This document shows, one piece after another, positions 46,019 to 53,474 of a stretch of DNA of 53,474 bases. Each line of letters begins with the position of its first letter. Positions within the stretch are counted from its first letter, which is position 1. The notes under the pieces were generated by a model. That model saw nothing but the letters and a program-made list of their open reading frames with translations. It ran no database searches and was not told the DNA's origin. The translations under genes were made by a program, and so were the position numbers. Source of the DNA: a virus; IMG/VR virus record IMGVR_UViG_3300045284_000563, positions 1 through 53,474 of that record; one strand, written 5' to 3'.

Positions 46019-46834
46019 TCATTGCTTCTTGTAAAATCGCCCCAATCCTGTCGTGCTCCCGTCGACGTTGTTCGTGGCGATGTTGAAATATTGACTGTTG
46101 TCCGCATCGCCTGGGCCGATGCGGTACCAGGAAAAACGCTCTACGAAACTACGGCGATGTAGCCCGGCGACCATTTTCTGCATGAATTCGAATACGGTGT
46201 TGTCGGACGGGTTTGATGGGAGCGCGGTAAAGTTGATCACGGCGAATTCTTTGAGCCAGATCGGTTTGTGATATTTTTCCCAGATGGCGTCTAGGTTCGC
46301 AAGAATGGCGTTGGCGCCAATGGTCGGGTCCGGTTGAAGGGCGCTGTCGTAGTACTGATCGACTGGGATGAAATCGAAGTCAGGGCTACCGAGAAGTGTG
46401 ACGAACTGATCGAACCAGGCGCCCGGGGTCGTGATCAGAGTAGGAGTGCCCATCGTAGGCGCGCTGATGCGCATTCCTGTTGCACGAATTGAAGGCCAAA
46501 GCGCGGCAGCTTGTGCCGGCGTCATGTTTGCCTGGTCGGCGTGGTCAGGTTCGTTGAAAGTAAGCAACTCGCCTGTCGACGAATTCGCCTGTGCGAGTAC
46601 GAGATTTCCTGCCGAGTATTGAGATCCGTAGGCGGCTCCAGTGCTATCGCCGTAGATCATCGGAATGAAAGAGACCCCAGGCGGGATCGAGAACCCTTGC
46701 GCCAACGGATCCGTGGAGACGTAGTAGTTATACGTCCAGTGGATCGGGTTTAGCTCTGCTGCGACCTCGGCTTGAGACAGCCACGCGGCGTTGCCGGCAG
46801 CGACAGAGTTCCACTGCTGGTTTAGCGGATTCAC
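46019..46834 (-). CDS. GH128-like (Asl1-type) glycoside hydrolase
   Basis: 271 residues from GTG 46834; the frame is open a little further upstream but lacks a better start. TFNEPDHADQ (Glu95, acid/base), SAPTMGTP, DFIPVDQYY, and IWLKEFAVI (Glu196, nucleophile) fit the TIM-barrel GH128/Asl1 family of glucanases. Secretion signal absent. May be a polysaccharide-degrading depolymerase of the virion or associated with the glycan cassette. Sits between the cassette and a collagen-like gene. Confidence 0.75.
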   Translation of the reverse strand: MNPLNQQWNSVAAGNAAWLSQAEVAAELNPIHWTYNYYVSTDPLAQGFSIPPGVSFIPMIYGDSTGAAYGSQYSAGNLVLAQANSSTGELLTFNEPDHADQANMTPAQAAALWPSIRATGMRISAPTMGTPTLITTPGAWFDQFVTLLGSPDFDFIPVDQYYDSALQPDPTIGANAILANLDAIWEKYHKPIWLKEFAVINFTALPSNPSDNTVFEFMQKMVAGLHRRSFVERFSWYRIGPGDADNSQYFNIATNNVDGSTTGLGRFYKKQ

Positions 46835-46886
46835 AGGAGCGATTTGAAATACGCCACCTTTTTTGTTGGCATTCGCGTTCAGACCG

Positions 46887-48320
46887 TCAAAAGTTCACGC
46901 GGGTCTGCTCGCCAGCAGAACCCGCACCTCCTGTCGATCCGCTGGCAGCGGTTCCTGCGCTTCCTCCGACGCCGAGCGCCGAATTGGCCGTTTGTGATTG
47001 CAGGTTGAATACGATTCCGAAACCACCAGCAGCTCCGCCTCCACCGTCACCGCCTCCAGCGCCTCCGCTGCCGGTGCCTCCAGTGCCTCCAGCGCCTCCG
47101 TCAATAGAGAGACCGCCTGTCACGGAGCCAATGATATTGCCTGCGACTACGATTCCGAAACCGCCACCACCGCCGGATCCTCCACCACCGCCGCCTCGAG
47201 CGCCTGCGGCGGGTGATCCACCGTTGCCGCCGGTTCCACCTTTGGCCGAGATGAAGCCGGCAGCCGCGCCTGTGACGATGAGCGTACGCGTTGCGAAAAG
47301 GAGGCCATGTCCGCCTTGCGCGCCGCCTCCACCTCCGCCGCCTGCTGTGCCGTCGCCTCCACCGCCACCGCCACCAGGACCACCGGCGCCACCGTTAAAC
47401 GAGAGCGCGCTACCAGTTACGCTGATGTTGACGCCGCGGTTGAAGATCGCCAACAGATCAAGGCGATGAGGGAGGTTGCCGCCGTCTCGAGTAACTGTGA
47501 TTCCCGCTCGCGTTGCGCCGCCCGGGTTTGCGCCCGCAGTACCGCCTTTGCCGGACGTACTTGTCGAGCCGCCTGACGATCCGTTTCTAGGTTGCGGTGC
47601 GGCAGCTTGATTGCCGCCTGCTGCGCCGCCCGCACCGCCTGCGGTGCCTAGACCTGCTGCGCTTGGAATGGTGAGCCCGTCTGCTTCGGTCGTGCCGCCG
47701 GCTGTGCCTGCTCCGCCGCCTGCGGCGCCGTTGCCTGCTGCTGCGCCCACACCGCGGAAGATCGTGTCCACAGGCATGCCTGTGAGATCGGTTATGCCGC
47801 TGCACCATAGCCGGAAGCCGGCGACGTCGATCTTTGCGGTTCCCGTGAGTGTGATCGACGAATAGTAGGTGTCGCGTGTGAGCGTCGTCGTGCCGCTTGA
47901 TTGACTCAGCGCTCCGTCGCTGCCATCCCCGAAGAGCGAGAAGAGCATGTACGAATTGACGAGTGCAGCGTTGGTAACGCCAGGTCCCGTTGGTCCAGTC
48001 GGTCCGGTGGGCCCGGTGGAGCCGCGTGGCCCAGTCGGTCCGGTGATGCCTTGAGCTCCACTAGGTCCGGTCGGTCCGGTGATGCTTACGCCGGCCGGAC
48101 CTGTCGGCCCTCCGGGGCCTGCCGATCCACCGGGACCCGTTGGTCCTGCTGATCCGCCTGGACCTGTCGGCCCCCCAGGGCCCGTTGGTCCACCTGGACC
48201 TGTTGGTCCTGCTGATCCGCCACCACCCGGGCCCGTTGGTCCCCCGGGACCTGTTGGACCGCTGCCGGAAGAGCCCGGCCCTGTGGGTCCTGTAGGCCCT
48301 TTGCAGATCAGAGGGATCAT
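46887..48320 (-). CDS. Large collagen-like and glycine-rich fibre protein
   Basis: 477 residues. Residues ~7-115: collagen-like GPTGPGGPT-type triplets (about 33). Residues ~115-175: a beta-rich [16 protein letters not shown] and [14 protein letters not shown] region. Then long Gly/Ala-rich blocks (GGxGGxGG) separated by short beta segments such as [11 protein letters not shown] and [16 protein letters not shown], suggesting a polyglycine-II type helical bundle as in some phage adhesins. It lacks the GR..YP anchor. Likely host-recognition or tail-fibre protein. Confidence 0.75.
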   Translation of the reverse strand: MIPLICKGPTGPTGPGSSGSGPTGPGGPTGPGGGGSAGPTGPGGPTGPGGPTGPGGSAGPTGPGGSAGPGGPTGPAGVSITGPTGPSGAQGITGPTGPRGSTGPTGPTGPTGPGVTNAALVNSYMLFSLFGDGSDGALSQSSGTTTLTRDTYYSSITLTGTAKIDVAGFRLWCSGITDLTGMPVDTIFRGVGAAAGNGAAGGGAGTAGGTTEADGLTIPSAAGLGTAGGAGGAAGGNQAAAPQPRNGSSGGSTSTSGKGGTAGANPGGATRAGITVTRDGGNLPHRLDLLAIFNRGVNISVTGSALSFNGGAGGPGGGGGGGDGTAGGGGGGGAQGGHGLLFATRTLIVTGAAAGFISAKGGTGGNGGSPAAGARGGGGGGSGGGGGFGIVVAGNIIGSVTGGLSIDGGAGGTGGTGSGGAGGGDGGGGAAGGFGIVFNLQSQTANSALGVGGSAGTAASGSTGGAGSAGEQTRVNF

Positions 48321-48321
48321 T

Positions 48322-49059
48322 TTACGGTAAGTTTGCTGCGACGAGTGTTGAGGGGCCCAATTGTTGGACTAGTGCGGCAGGGATCTGCCACACCTCGAGC
48401 GAGCAACTGGCGAATAAGCCGCTGTCGCCTCCAACGGTCAAGAACGGGCTACTGTCTAGGCCCACGTAGGTCATCGTGATCGCCGGATCGCCTCTCCCGT
48501 CTACTGCTGATCTTACTCTGATCGTCGCTCGTGTTTTTCCGGCAGGCACTGCGAAATAGCACGTCTGTGTAAGCGTAGCGTTGACAAGAGGAGGATCGGG
48601 CGCTTCGTTGTCTTGAACGACCTTAGCTTCTGTAGAGCTGTCGTTGACGTTGAACCATCCGGTAGGATAGGCGCCCACTGGATCGTCGAAGGATACAGCG
48701 ATCCACGCTCCTGTTGTTCCGCCGTCCGGCGGTGTCGCCGCACCTAACACGTTCAGAGAGTACGTACATCTGAGCACGGCGCCTGGAGTTAGTCCGGTTA
48801 GTACGACTTGCATCGGGTTGGCTGAAGCGTCGCGCATGACCTCCAGGCCGCCGGTTCCAGCATAGGCGTTGTTGGATGCGGTGTTCGTCTCTATAACTTG
48901 GTCGTATCCAAAAGGTCCGAGGCTCGCTGTGGGCGAGCCTGCCGGTCCCGTGGATCCCGACGAACCCGTAGGTCCTGTTGGTCCGCTGCTCGAGGGTGCG
49001 GAGGGTGGAGAGGGGTAGGTCTCTCGAGCGTACCGTCCTCTTCCGGCGATGTATGGCAT
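48322..49059 (-). CDS. Collagen-like virion protein with GR-x7-YP anchor
   Basis: 245 residues. N-terminal [13 protein letters not shown] (anchor), a short Gly-Pro stretch ([17 protein letters not shown]), then a beta-sandwich-like domain with [27 protein letters not shown]-type loops and [12 protein letters not shown] short collagen stalk with one head domain. Probably a decoration or short fibre. Head family unknown. Confidence 0.7.
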   Translation of the reverse strand: MPYIAGRGRYARETYPSPPSAPSSSGPTGPTGSSGSTGPAGSPTASLGPFGYDQVIETNTASNNAYAGTGGLEVMRDASANPMQVVLTGLTPGAVLRCTYSLNVLGAATPPDGGTTGAWIAVSFDDPVGAYPTGWFNVNDSSTEAKVVQDNEAPDPPLVNATLTQTCYFAVPAGKTRATIRVRSAVDGRGDPAITMTYVGLDSSPFLTVGGDSGLFASCSLEVWQIPAALVQQLGPSTLVAANLP

Positions 49060-49065
49060 TCGAAA

Positions 49066-49998
49066 TTACACTTCTGCAATCGTGCTGCTGATGAGTGTGA
49101 CTGCCGTTTGCGCGAGTGCTCGACCGTTGAGGGTCGCACCGGCTTGCATGGCGATGCCTGTTGCTCCGAGAATTTCTCCGTTGACTGTCACACCCGGGAA
49201 GATGGTGACTTGTCCAGTCACGGCCCAGAAAACGTTTTCAGGGAGAATACCGCCCACTAGAAGCACGTCTTGATGAATGTCGAGCGTTCCTTGGACTTGG
49301 ATGATGATGCCGTCTCCAGCTCCGCCGTTTATCGTCAACGGGCCCGCAGTGATGCTGGAGGCGCCCGTGTATCGATAGACGAACCCAGCCGTGAGTGGCG
49401 AATCGGCGGCGATATCGCCACCGGCTGACGAGGTGTCCGGCGTTCTCCCTATGGCGTCGTTGTACGCGGTGATCATGTCGGCGCTGGCGAGCACCACCTT
49501 GGCGGGTGCCGGCACCGCGTAGTCGGGCGCAAATACGTGTCCGAGTTGCGGGGGCACTCCAGGAAACACTTGCGAGGACGTGGAGAACTGACCTCCGCCG
49601 TCGAGTACGAGTGCGAATCCTGTGATGCTCGCAGAGGCCGCCGGGTTGATACCCATGTCGCCGTCGACTGTCGATCCGCCTGTGGTCGTGATGCCAGATT
49701 GCGCGAAGATGGCGAAGTCGCCGGCCGTGAGTAGATCGACGAATTCCGTTGGAGGAGTAGGTCCCGTTGCTCCCGTCACTCCAGTAGATCCGCTAGGACC
49801 GGTGGAGCCACCCATACTGCGGAGACTGATTGCTTGGTCACGAGGGCGCGACGCCCAACTCCAGCCGCCGTACTCGCTGTCGAAATGTGGGGCGCCGTGC
49901 CGACGCTCTCGATACGCCGCTTCGTCAATGAGCTGCCTCGGCGCGCCGTTCTCTGAATGGCCGCCTTTGTTCTTCAGATTTTTCAATTTGCGGCGCAT
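49066..49998 (-). CDS. DUF3494 ice-binding-like domain on collagen-like stalk
   Basis: 310 residues. N-terminal basic and mixed region, then a short GSTGPSGSTGVTGATGP stalk (residues ~68-82), then a ~225-residue domain matching DUF3494 (type I ice-binding): FAIFAQSGITTTGGSTVDGD, MGINPAASASITGF, PAPAKVVLASADMITAYNDA, GDIAADSPLTAGFVYRYTG, GDGIIIQVQGTLDI, NVFWAVTGQVTIFPGV, GEILGATGIAMQAGATLNGR. The usual features of this beta-solenoid are all present in order. In a virion it is probably a surface adhesin. Ice binding is unproven. Confidence 0.85.
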   Translation of the reverse strand: MRRKLKNLKNKGGHSENGAPRQLIDEAAYRERRHGAPHFDSEYGGWSWASRPRDQAISLRSMGGSTGPSGSTGVTGATGPTPPTEFVDLLTAGDFAIFAQSGITTTGGSTVDGDMGINPAASASITGFALVLDGGGQFSTSSQVFPGVPPQLGHVFAPDYAVPAPAKVVLASADMITAYNDAIGRTPDTSSAGGDIAADSPLTAGFVYRYTGASSITAGPLTINGGAGDGIIIQVQGTLDIHQDVLLVGGILPENVFWAVTGQVTIFPGVTVNGEILGATGIAMQAGATLNGRALAQTAVTLISSTIAEV

Positions 49999-50020
49999 GA
50001 GGTATCCTTTTGTGTGAAAT

Positions 50021-50049
50021 AGCCCCGCGTCGCGTCAACGACCGGGGCT
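50021..50049 (+). promoter_or_regulatory. Strong hairpin upstream of the HNH-AP2 gene
   Basis: AGCCCCG (50021-50027), bulge C, GTCG, loop CGTCAA, CGAC, CGGGGCT (50043-50049). It lies between the divergent DUF3494 and HNH-AP2 starts, 30 bases before GTG 50079. It may be the terminator or translation-control hairpin of the HNH gene. No T-run follows. Confidence 0.45.
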
Positions 50050-50078
50050 CGGCTCGGCCTCAAACTAGGAGGCGAACG

Positions 50079-50777
50079 GTGACAGAGTATAGAAAAACCT
50101 GCGAGGTGTGTACCGTATGTTTTGTTACGACACATCCGGCGCAACGATCTTGCGGTCAGGTTTGTGGCTACAAACTTAGAGGCGCGGGCACAAGTGTCGC
50201 TGCGGCAAGAAGGCGCGTGGCTGTCGCGCCTCCGCCTGAGCCAGGCGTTCTGTTCATTCCGCTCACACGGGGCAAATTTGCGAAAGTGGACGAAGGGGAC
50301 TTCGTGCACGTATCTCAATGGAACTGGGCACACTACCGAGACAAGTACGGGCGAGAATACGCTGTTAGGGGTTACGGCATATTCCTTCATCGGCAACTCA
50401 TGCAAGCCGAGAGAGGAGAACAAATTGACCACAAAAATGGCAACGGACTCGACAACAGAAGAGACAACCTTCGCAAGGCTACTGCGACCGAGAACAACAG
50501 AAATCGCATGAAACTTCGTGCGCCGTGCGCATCGAAATATAAAGGAGTGTGGCGCCACTACGACAAATGGGGCGCCGCGATTTGGGACAAAGGTAAGAGC
50601 ATCAAGCTCGGACGATTTGATACCGAAGCGAAGGCTGCCGAAGCTTACGACGCAGCGGCCAGGCGACTGCACGGCGAGTTTGCCCGCGTCAACTTTCCGA
50701 TCAACGGGGAGCAGTCGGCGATTCATCGTTCGTTCCCTTCGACCGGTTCGCCGAGCAAGTTCACGAGCACTGCGTAG
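50079..50777 (+). CDS. HNH-AP2 homing endonuclease
   Basis: 232 residues from GTG 50079 (AGGAGGCGAACG upstream). N-terminal Cys-pair zinc site (CEVCTVCF ... CGQVCG), then an HNH core (LHRQLMQAERGEQIDHKNGN, LDNRRDNLRKATATENNRNR), then an AP2 domain (SKYKGVWRHYDKWGAAIWDK, LGRFDTEAKAAEAYDAAARR). The only plus-strand gene in the fibre region. Typical freestanding homing endonuclease that inserts near its target. Its 3' end overlaps a minus-strand gene by 55 bases. Confidence 0.9.
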   Translation: MTEYRKTCEVCTVCFVTTHPAQRSCGQVCGYKLRGAGTSVAAARRRVAVAPPPEPGVLFIPLTRGKFAKVDEGDFVHVSQWNWAHYRDKYGREYAVRGYGIFLHRQLMQAERGEQIDHKNGNGLDNRRDNLRKATATENNRNRMKLRAPCASKYKGVWRHYDKWGAAIWDKGKSIKLGRFDTEAKAAEAYDAAARRLHGEFARVNFPINGEQSAIHRSFPSTGSPSKFTSTA

Positions 50778-51010
50778 GCGAGTAGCGCTAAGAAGCTCGT
50801 GCCGGTGCCGGCGATGAATGTGTTGACGATGCGCCCGTGTCCGACGTCGAGAAGTCCGCTCACGCCAGCCGCTGCGCCGACCCAAAACCCGAAGCATTGA
50901 GCGCACCCGAGCAACGCAGGCCACAACTTTCGAATCGGCCTGAAGAGGGTGCTATCGACGACGATGAGTGTCGTGCCGACAGCCGCGCAGAGGACGAGGA
51001 ACTCACGCAT
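50723..51010 (-). CDS. Three-pass membrane protein (DUF1360-like, weak)
   Basis: 95 residues. Three hydrophobic segments: FLVLCAAVGTTLIVV, CFGFWVGAAAGVSGL, FIAGTGTSFLALLAYAVLV. The LGCAQCFGFWVG turn has a CxxC-type motif found in DUF1360 proteins. ATG abuts the previous gene's stop. Possible holin or virion membrane protein. Confidence 0.5.
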   Translation of the reverse strand: MREFLVLCAAVGTTLIVVDSTLFRPIRKLWPALLGCAQCFGFWVGAAAGVSGLLDVGHGRIVNTFIAGTGTSFLALLAYAVLVNLLGEPVEGNER

Positions 51011-51565
51011 TTACGGCAATTCCATGACCGACAAGTTGGTGAACGCCAGTTGCACCAGCGCGTTGCCGCCCGCGACTTCCGTTAAAACTACTGCGATCAC
51101 GACAGGGACTCCGATTGGCAATGGCTGTGAAAATCCAGACGGCGTAAGGCTGCCGTCTGCATTACCGGCAAGTGCGGTGAGCGCCTCGACTCCGATCACA
51201 GGCGAGCCGATAGTTCCGCCAATGACGGGAGGCGTTCCGGAGCCTATTACCCAGCCGTTGGATGTGGTTTCGCCGCCCGAAACACTTAGACCTGTTCCGG
51301 GTATAATTTCCATTGCTAGTGCGTAAGTGTCGGCGCCCGCTCCGTTTTGTAAGAGGAGGTTCGACGATAGCTGAAGCACACCACTGACCTTTGGCGTGAA
51401 CAGGATCGCAGCGATGAGGCTGTTGGCCGGTGTAAAAGGCACCGTGAGTATTGTCGTGTCGGCGATATTTCGATTGCGCAGCGCCGCTACCGCTGCGCCC
51501 GCTGCCGCGGATCCTTCCGGGTACGTGCCGAATACGTTACGGCCTCTTCCTAGAATTCGTGCCAT
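51011..51565 (-). CDS. Virion protein with GR-x7-YP anchor
   Basis: 184 residues. N-terminal ILGRGRNVFGTYPEG (anchor), then a beta-sandwich-like domain: TTILTVPFTPANSLIAAIL, VSGVLQLSSNLLL, GVPVVIAVVLTEVAGG, LVQLAFTNLSVMEL. Pattern of a small jelly-roll decoration domain. No family recognised. The paralogues at 52418-52936 and 52941-53447 have similar VTGxLxFSGxV strands. Confidence 0.7.
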   Translation of the reverse strand: MARILGRGRNVFGTYPEGSAAAGAAVAALRNRNIADTTILTVPFTPANSLIAAILFTPKVSGVLQLSSNLLLQNGAGADTYALAMEIIPGTGLSVSGGETTSNGWVIGSGTPPVIGGTIGSPVIGVEALTALAGNADGSLTPSGFSQPLPIGVPVVIAVVLTEVAGGNALVQLAFTNLSVMELP

Positions 51566-51574
51566 CGGATCACC

Positions 51575-52219
51575 TCAACCTGGAGTTTCTAAAGCGAGCT
51601 GTCCGAGTGGACCTTGAAACACGGATCCGGCGGCGAGCTCGCTGCATTTCAGGATCGCGCCCGGAATTCCAGGCTCGTCCACAGATCCGTTCAGGAACAT
51701 GGTCGCAGTGGCGTCTGAGAAAAAGTAGTACACGCGAACGATCGGCGGCGCTGTGACGGGCGTTGTGCCAGGGATGCCGTCCACGACGACCGGCATCGGA
51801 TCGACGATCGTGATGGCGTCCAAGCTCCGCAGAAGGATCGACGGGTCGGCGATGACGGCAGTATCGACCCGATCGAGCGACGCCGACGGAACGAGCGTGT
51901 AGAAGGTCACGCCGCCGTCTACGCTCACCTGGATTGTGGTCGATACGTTGAGCTGTCCCGGCTCGTCCATGCTAACGCTCTGGGAGTTCAACCTGAAGTC
52001 GACCTCTAGCGTGTTGCCCATGGTGAAATCTGGGAACACGACCGACATCGGATCGAGCGCTGAGTTTCGAGGAAGGAACGGTGTGTTGGGCGTAAGCGAA
52101 TTTACGACCTCCATTTCATCGACGATCCCGTCGTACCCGACACGCACGAGCGCTCCGCTGCCGCCACTCGACGCTCTTTCGGGGTAGACCTCTTGCGATT
52201 TTCTGCCTGTGGTCTTCAT
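51575..52219 (-). CDS. Virion protein with GR-x5-YP anchor
   Basis: 214 residues. N-terminal TTGRKSQEVYPERASSGG (shorter anchor), then a beta-rich domain with NTLEVDFRLNSQSV, TTIQVSVDGGVTFYTLVPS and IVRVYYFFSDATATMFLNG. Likely a structural head or fibre-like protein. Next gene downstream is 51011-51565. Confidence 0.65.
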   Translation of the reverse strand: MKTTGRKSQEVYPERASSGGSGALVRVGYDGIVDEMEVVNSLTPNTPFLPRNSALDPMSVVFPDFTMGNTLEVDFRLNSQSVSMDEPGQLNVSTTIQVSVDGGVTFYTLVPSASLDRVDTAVIADPSILLRSLDAITIVDPMPVVVDGIPGTTPVTAPPIVRVYYFFSDATATMFLNGSVDEPGIPGAILKCSELAAGSVFQGPLGQLALETPG

Positions 52220-52404
52220 GGATTCTTCTTGTTCACTAGCTCGACGAGTCGAGCAACTTGCTCCGGTTCGAGCTTGATGTCTCCCACCGAACTTTTCTCG
52301 CTGTCGTTGTCGTAGATCCGCATTGACCCGTCATCGAACAGTGTCACCGTTGGACACCGCTTGTGCCCGCAGCACATCGTCTCCTGGTGAATGGCCTTGG
52401 GCAT
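52216..52404 (-). CDS. Small protein with Cys/His cluster
   Basis: 62 residues. CCGHKRCP near the N-terminus suggests a small zinc or disulfide site; then beta strand TVTLFDDGSMRIYD and a C-terminal helix. Overlaps the following gene by 4 bases. Unknown function; location among structural genes suggests a virion role. Confidence 0.6.
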   Translation of the reverse strand: MPKAIHQETMCCGHKRCPTVTLFDDGSMRIYDNDSEKSSVGDIKLEPEQVARLVELVNKKNP

Positions 52405-52417
52405 TGATGCTCTCCTC

Positions 52418-52936
52418 TCAACCGGTCGCGGGTAACACTTCTTCGATCTCGATAGTCGAAGCGTCCACGTTCAGCGTGATCGCATCATTCACGGAAGCCG
52501 CCACGAGGACTTGAACGTTCACGAGAGTTCCGACTGCGAGCGGGATAGTGGTGAGCAACTCGAATGGGATGGCGGCGAGCCCGTTTCCGGTGACCGTTTC
52601 TTCGAGTATTGGCGGGACTACTCCCGCGTCGTCCACTTGCACTTCCAGAAGCACGTTCACCGGTGACAGTGAGTTGTTCTTGACGACCACCACGCCTTTG
52701 AAAAGAACGAGTCCGGTGACGCGGGGCGTGAACGGCACATCTTCATCTGGCGTAACTGCGCCGCTTTCGATGTAGTCCCAAGGGATCTGAGTTCCGCCGT
52801 CGCCTGCGGTGACGACGTCGATGGTCTCATTCGGGCCCATCGCGAAATTTCGCGCAATCGACAACGCTCCCGATCCCCGGGGTGTGTCCGGGTAGAAGTG
52901 GTGCGCGTATTTGCGGCCGATTCTGAATTCGCCCAT
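52418..52936 (-). CDS. Virion protein with GR-x6-YP anchor, tandem paralogue 1
   Basis: 172 residues. N-terminal EFRIGRKYAHHFYPDTPRG (anchor), then a conserved ALSIARNFAMGP, then a beta-rich domain: VTGLVLFKGVVVVKNN, VNVLLEVQVDDAG, PFELLTTIPLAVGTLV. Ends IEEVLPATG. Same plan as the neighbour 52941-53447, so this is a tandem duplicate. Confidence 0.75.
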   Translation of the reverse strand: MGEFRIGRKYAHHFYPDTPRGSGALSIARNFAMGPNETIDVVTAGDGGTQIPWDYIESGAVTPDEDVPFTPRVTGLVLFKGVVVVKNNSLSPVNVLLEVQVDDAGVVPPILEETVTGNGLAAIPFELLTTIPLAVGTLVNVQVLVAASVNDAITLNVDASTIEIEEVLPATG

Positions 52937-52940
52937 TGGT

Positions 52941-53447
52941 TCACCCGGTCGCGAATGGCTTCTCTTCGATCTCGAGTGTCGTGTTGTTCGTGCTCAAGAC
53001 GACGTCGACGTCCGCGGTGGCCGTGACTTGAAGTTGGATCTGTGCGGTGACGCCAACCGGGAGTAGCGCGAGACTCAAGATTTCGAAAGCGATGGCCGCC
53101 TCGCCGTTCGCATCGACCGTCTCTTGAACGAGCGGTACGAGCAGCGTGCTGCCGTTCACTTGGATCTGCACCTGTACGGTCACAGGCGCAGCGTCGTTGT
53201 TCGTGACCTGAACGACGCCAGAGAAGAGAATTCTTCCGGTGACGCGAGGGGTGATCGGTACGTTGACTCCGACAGGATCGCCGCTTTCAATGAAAGCCCA
53301 CGGCACTTGAACGCCGCTGGTATCGATGGTGGTGGGCGTTCCCGGGCCTTCTGCAAAGTTTCGCGCGAACGACAGCGCCCCTGCGCCTCTCGGCGTATCC
53401 GGGTAGGTGTGTTGCGCGTACCTCCGTCCAATCCTGAACTCGCCCAT
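52941..53447 (-). CDS. Virion protein with GR-x6-YP anchor, tandem paralogue 2
   Basis: 168 residues from ATG 53447 (GAGGAG upstream). N-terminal EFRIGRRYAQHTYPDTPRG, ALSFARNFAEGP, then beta strands VTGRILFSGVVQVTNN and VTVQVQIQVNG. Ends IEEKPFATG, parallel to 52418-52936. A tandem copy. The N-terminus is the best-conserved part; likely binds a common virion site. Confidence 0.75.
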   Translation of the reverse strand: MGEFRIGRRYAQHTYPDTPRGAGALSFARNFAEGPGTPTTIDTSGVQVPWAFIESGDPVGVNVPITPRVTGRILFSGVVQVTNNDAAPVTVQVQIQVNGSTLLVPLVQETVDANGEAAIAFEILSLALLPVGVTAQIQLQVTATADVDVVLSTNNTTLEIEEKPFATG

Positions 53448-53448
53448 G

Positions 53449-53474
53449 TCAGCGCTCCTCGTTCTTGAAAATGT
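53449..53474 (-). CDS. Possible 3' end of an upstream gene
   Basis: On the minus strand the window edge carries a short open frame ending ATT TTC AAG AAC GAG GAG CGC TGA, stop at 53451-53449. It may be the end of another structural gene (IFKNEER) or only the leader with the GAGGAG ribosome site of the next gene. Confidence 0.25.

Noticed and set aside
46984-47469. Pro-rich plus-strand ORFs opposite the collagen-like gene
   Set aside because: They are complements of Gly codons in the fibre gene, and have no other support.
46887-48300. Apparent CRISPR-like or tandem repeat array in the fibre gene
   Set aside because: The repetition is Gly/Pro codon repetition within an ORF; no spacers or constant repeat unit.
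1-53474. tRNA or rRNA genes
   Set aside because: No cloverleaf or conserved rRNA segment was recognised by eye; a tRNAscan-type search would be decisive.

Overview
The window is one side of a large, densely packed mobile genetic element, most likely a temperate or plasmid-like bacteriophage of a high-GC bacterium. Evidence for this is the tyrosine recombinase, a complete phage-style replication and recombination module, lysozyme-like proteins, collagen-like fibre proteins and dozens of small unknown genes joined by 4-base ATGA or GTGA overlaps. No terminase, portal, major capsid, rRNA or tRNA gene was seen. The virion assembly genes must lie outside the window or be too divergent to recognise, so the host and virus class stay open.

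Layout. (1) 1-2765, plus strand: a partial acidic protein, two phage-type unknowns and a winged-helix ORF with no normal start codon. (2) 2817-6837, minus strand: a 13-gene operon of small proteins including a lysozyme-like protein, an XRE regulator, a transglutaminase-like protein without its triad, and a GIY-YIG/ribbon-helix-helix (RHH) fusion. (3) 6918-9578, plus strand: rhomboid protease, a conserved phage protein, a SANT/Myb-like protein and small genes, separated by GC-rich repeated leaders. (4) 9426-15135, minus strand: a long operon with dCMP deaminase, MazG-like hydrolase, a deoxyribosyltransferase-like enzyme, a second GIY-YIG/RHH fusion and an RHH repressor at a divergent promoter.

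(5) 15245-31439: replication and recombination. Plus strand: PrimPol-helicase, a G-rich intergenic region that could be an origin, and a PD-(D/E)XK protein. Minus strand, 18943-23254: VRR-NUC nuclease, SF2 helicase, Dda/RecD-like helicase, deoxyribosyltransferase-like protein and a second RHH repressor at a second divergent promoter. Plus strand again: DEDDh exonuclease, HNH endonuclease, a Cas4/RecB-type nuclease whose two halves are in swapped order, a Sak4-like ATPase, an SSB-like protein and a UvrD-like helicase, then small genes including an apparent kinase/ThyX fusion.

(6) 31445-37972: an oxygenase and a structural protein on the minus strand, then the integrase with a perfect 10-9-10 inverted repeat just upstream, then small plus-strand genes, several too short for routine gene calling. 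(7) 37917-53474, almost all minus strand: virion or host-interaction region. It holds a repeat-rich protein, membrane-anchored lysozyme and SGNH hydrolase, collagen-like proteins, a glycosyltransferase/methyltransferase cassette with its own RHH regulator, a GH128-like glycosidase, a collagen-stalked DUF3494 (ice-binding-like) protein and tandem paralogues. Six proteins share a short N-terminal GR-x(5-7)-YP motif that looks like a common virion anchor.

The most unusual points are the circularly permuted Cas4-like nuclease next to an HNH gene, the ice-binding-like fibre domain, the shared N-terminal anchor, the GIY-YIG/RHH fusions, the paired RHH repressors with matching divergent promoters, and two possible -1 frameshift junctions. 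All function calls rest on motif recognition by eye; no database search was run.
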